DNA of 64,000 nucleotides from Mesorhizobium sp. ZC-5 (GTDB taxonomy: Bacteria > Pseudomonadota > Alphaproteobacteria > Rhizobiales > Rhizobiaceae): assembly GCF_025753855.1 (NCBI RefSeq), contig NZ_JAOWPT010000004.1, positions 479,871-543,870 of the forward strand, in the 5' to 3' direction. The position numbers and the translations under genes are program-made. Every line of letters begins with the position of its first letter. Position 1 is the first letter of the stretch. The notes under the pieces are model-generated. The model made no database searches and was not told the origin of the DNA. It was given only the letters and a program-made list of their open reading frames with translations. Shown here piece by piece: positions 62,586-64,000 of this stretch.

Positions 62586-64000
62586 ATGCAGGATTTCAGG
62601 ATTTCCAGACGCGGCGTGCTCGCCGGCTCGGCCTTGTTGCTGGCCTCGACGGCGCTGCCGCGCATCGCCGCCGCGCAGGAGCCGAAACAGGGCGGACGGC
62701 TGATCGTCGCCGCCGATTCCGAGCCGCGCAACCTGAACCCGGCGATCGTCGCCTCGAACGGCGTGTTCTTCGTGGCGAGCAAGGTGGTCGAGCCGCTCGC
62801 CGAAGCCTCGTTCGACGGGCAGGACGGGCTGGAACCGCGTCTCGCCACCGCGTGGGAAGGTTCTGCGGATGGCCTTTCGGTGACATTCAAGCTGCGCGAA
62901 GGCGTGACCTGGCATGACGGCAAGCCGTTCACTTCGGCCGACGTCGCCTTCTCGGCCTTGCAGGTCTGGAAGCCGCTACAGAACCTCGGCCGCATCGTCT
63001 TCAAGGATCTCGAAGCCGTCGACATGCCGGACGCGCACACGGCGGTGTTCAAATTTGCCAAGCCGACGCCGTTCCAGCTGATCCGCAACGCGCTGCCGGC
63101 GCTGACCAGCGTGGTGCCGAAACATATCTACGAGGCCGGCGACATCGCCGAGAACCCGGCAAACAACGCGCCGGTCGGTACCGGGCCGTTCAAATTCGCC
63201 GAGCACAAGCCTGGAGAATATTACCGGCTGGAAAAGAACACGGCCTATTGGGGCGAGAAGCTGCCGCATCTCGACGAGATCGTCTATCGCGTGCTGCCCG
63301 ACCGCGCCGCGGCGGCCGGCGCGCTGGAGGCTGAAGAAATTCACCTTGCCGCCTTCTCGGCTGTGCCGCTCGCCGATCTCGAGCGCATCTCCAAGGTCGA
63401 AGGCATCGAAGTGGTGTCGAAGGGCTATGAAGCGCTGACCTATCAACTGGTCGTCGAGATCAACCATCGGCGCAAGGAACTGGCGGATTTGAAGGTGCGC
63501 CAGGCGATCGCCCACGCCATCGACAAGGACTTCGTCGTCAAGACGATCTTCCTCGGCTATGCGACGCCGGCAACCGGTATCGTGCCGGTCAACGACAAGC
63601 AATTCTACACCAGCGACGTGCCGCAATACGCCTTCGATGTTGCCAAGGCGAACACCCTGCTCGACGAGGCCGGCTATCCCCGCGCCGACAATGGCAGCCG
63701 CTTCGCATTGAAACTTCTGCCGGCGCCATATTTCAATGAAACCAAGCAGTTCGGCGATTATCTTCGCCAGGCGCTGGCTGCCATCGGCATCAATGCCGAG
63801 CTGGTCAACAACGATTCCGCCGCGCACCAGAAGGCCGTCTACACCGACCACGCCTTCGACCTGGCGGTCGGACCGCCGGTATTCCGTGGCGACCCCGCCA
63901 TCTCGACCACGATCCTGGTGCAGAGCGGCGTTCCCGACGGCGTGCCGTTTTCCAACCAGGGCGGCTACAAGAACGACGAACTGGACGGCATCATCGCCAA
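62586..64000 (+). CDS. Peptide ABC transporter substrate-binding protein (partial)
   Basis: The open frame runs to the window edge (471 codons). The start MQDFRISRRGVLAGSALLLA has a twin-arginine motif (SRRGVL) and an apparent cut near IAAAQEPKQG. The family core is visible: EPRNLNPAIVASNGVFFVAS, KLREGVTWHDGKPFTSADVA, NAPVGTGPFKFAEHKPGEYY. It belongs to the SBP family 5 of dipeptide/nickel transporters. Next to a D-Ala-D-Ala dipeptidase it resembles the ddpX-ddpA arrangement, so D-Ala-D-Ala or muropeptide uptake is likely (inference). The C-terminus and any permease genes lie outside the window. ATG 62586 follows GGGGTG. Confidence 0.9.
   Translation, partial: MQDFRISRRGVLAGSALLLASTALPRIAAAQEPKQGGRLIVAADSEPRNLNPAIVASNGVFFVASKVVEPLAEASFDGQDGLEPRLATAWEGSADGLSVTFKLREGVTWHDGKPFTSADVAFSALQVWKPLQNLGRIVFKDLEAVDMPDAHTAVFKFAKPTPFQLIRNALPALTSVVPKHIYEAGDIAENPANNAPVGTGPFKFAEHKPGEYYRLEKNTAYWGEKLPHLDEIVYRVLPDRAAAAGALEAEEIHLAAFSAVPLADLERISKVEGIEVVSKGYEALTYQLVVEINHRRKELADLKVRQAIAHAIDKDFVVKTIFLGYATPATGIVPVNDKQFYTSDVPQYAFDVAKANTLLDEAGYPRADNGSRFALKLLPAPYFNETKQFGDYLRQALAAIGINAELVNNDSAAHQKAVYTDHAFDLAVGPPVFRGDPAISTTILVQSGVPDGVPFSNQGGYKNDELDGIIA

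Overview
The window is GC-rich, densely packed chromosomal DNA from an alphaproteobacterium of the Rhizobiales. I infer Mesorhizobium or a close Phyllobacteriaceae relative. The basis is the protein flavour, a RutR-linked reductive pyrimidine pathway, a complete paaABCDE oxygenase operon and several RIME-type palindromic repeats. I found no rRNA, tRNA or CRISPR array.

Layout. 1-0.43 kb: a RelB/RelE-type toxin-antitoxin pair cut by the window edge, with a perfect 30-bp palindrome upstream. 0.48-6.8 kb: ettA, a membrane diguanylate cyclase, an acyltransferase-3, a monoglyceride-lipase-like hydrolase and a DUF4160/DUF2442 pair whose first gene looks frameshifted. 6.8-9.7 kb: a coupled CaiB-type CoA-transferase and ThDP enzyme. 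9.9-21.5 kb: a phenylacetate catabolic locus (paaX, then paaA, a VOC gene, a DUF3291 gene, paaBCDE, paaI, paaK, a cytochrome P450, paaZ). It would activate phenylacetate, epoxidise the ring and open it; the paaF/G/H/J beta-oxidation genes are absent here.

21.5-36.7 kb: pyrimidine use. It holds an NMT1-type ABC importer, dihydropyrimidinase, N-carbamoyl-beta-alanine amidohydrolase, an omega-amino-acid aminotransferase, the regulator rutR and the dihydropyrimidine dehydrogenase pair preT/preA. Two paralogous small secreted four-Cys proteins sit in these operons. 36.8-39.4 kb: two EamA exporters, one with a very His-rich tail, and an Lrp/AsnC regulator. 39.4-45.2 kb: an operon for N-methylated compounds (MmgE/PrpD, non-pyrrolysine MttB, dimethylglycine-dehydrogenase-like enzyme). 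45.4-53.4 kb: a lysozyme-like lipoprotein, a stress flavoprotein and a dipeptide ABC importer whose tandem ATPase carries an unusual C-terminal helix-hairpin-helix module. 54.0-64 kb: a PAN-containing alpha-2-macroglobulin, pbpC, a D-Ala-D-Ala dipeptidase and the start of a peptide-binding protein, together a periplasmic peptidoglycan repair and recycling set.

The most interesting thread is a family of palindromic repeats. One near-identical inverted repeat brackets a broken DUF559 nuclease-like gene inserted in the pyrimidine ABC operon. A short relative of the same repeat lies inside the dimethylglycine-dehydrogenase-like gene, is a multiple of three long and keeps the frame open. A RIME element does the same at the N-terminus of paaD. 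This suggests a DUF559-linked mobile element with MITE-like derivatives that can become protein sequence.
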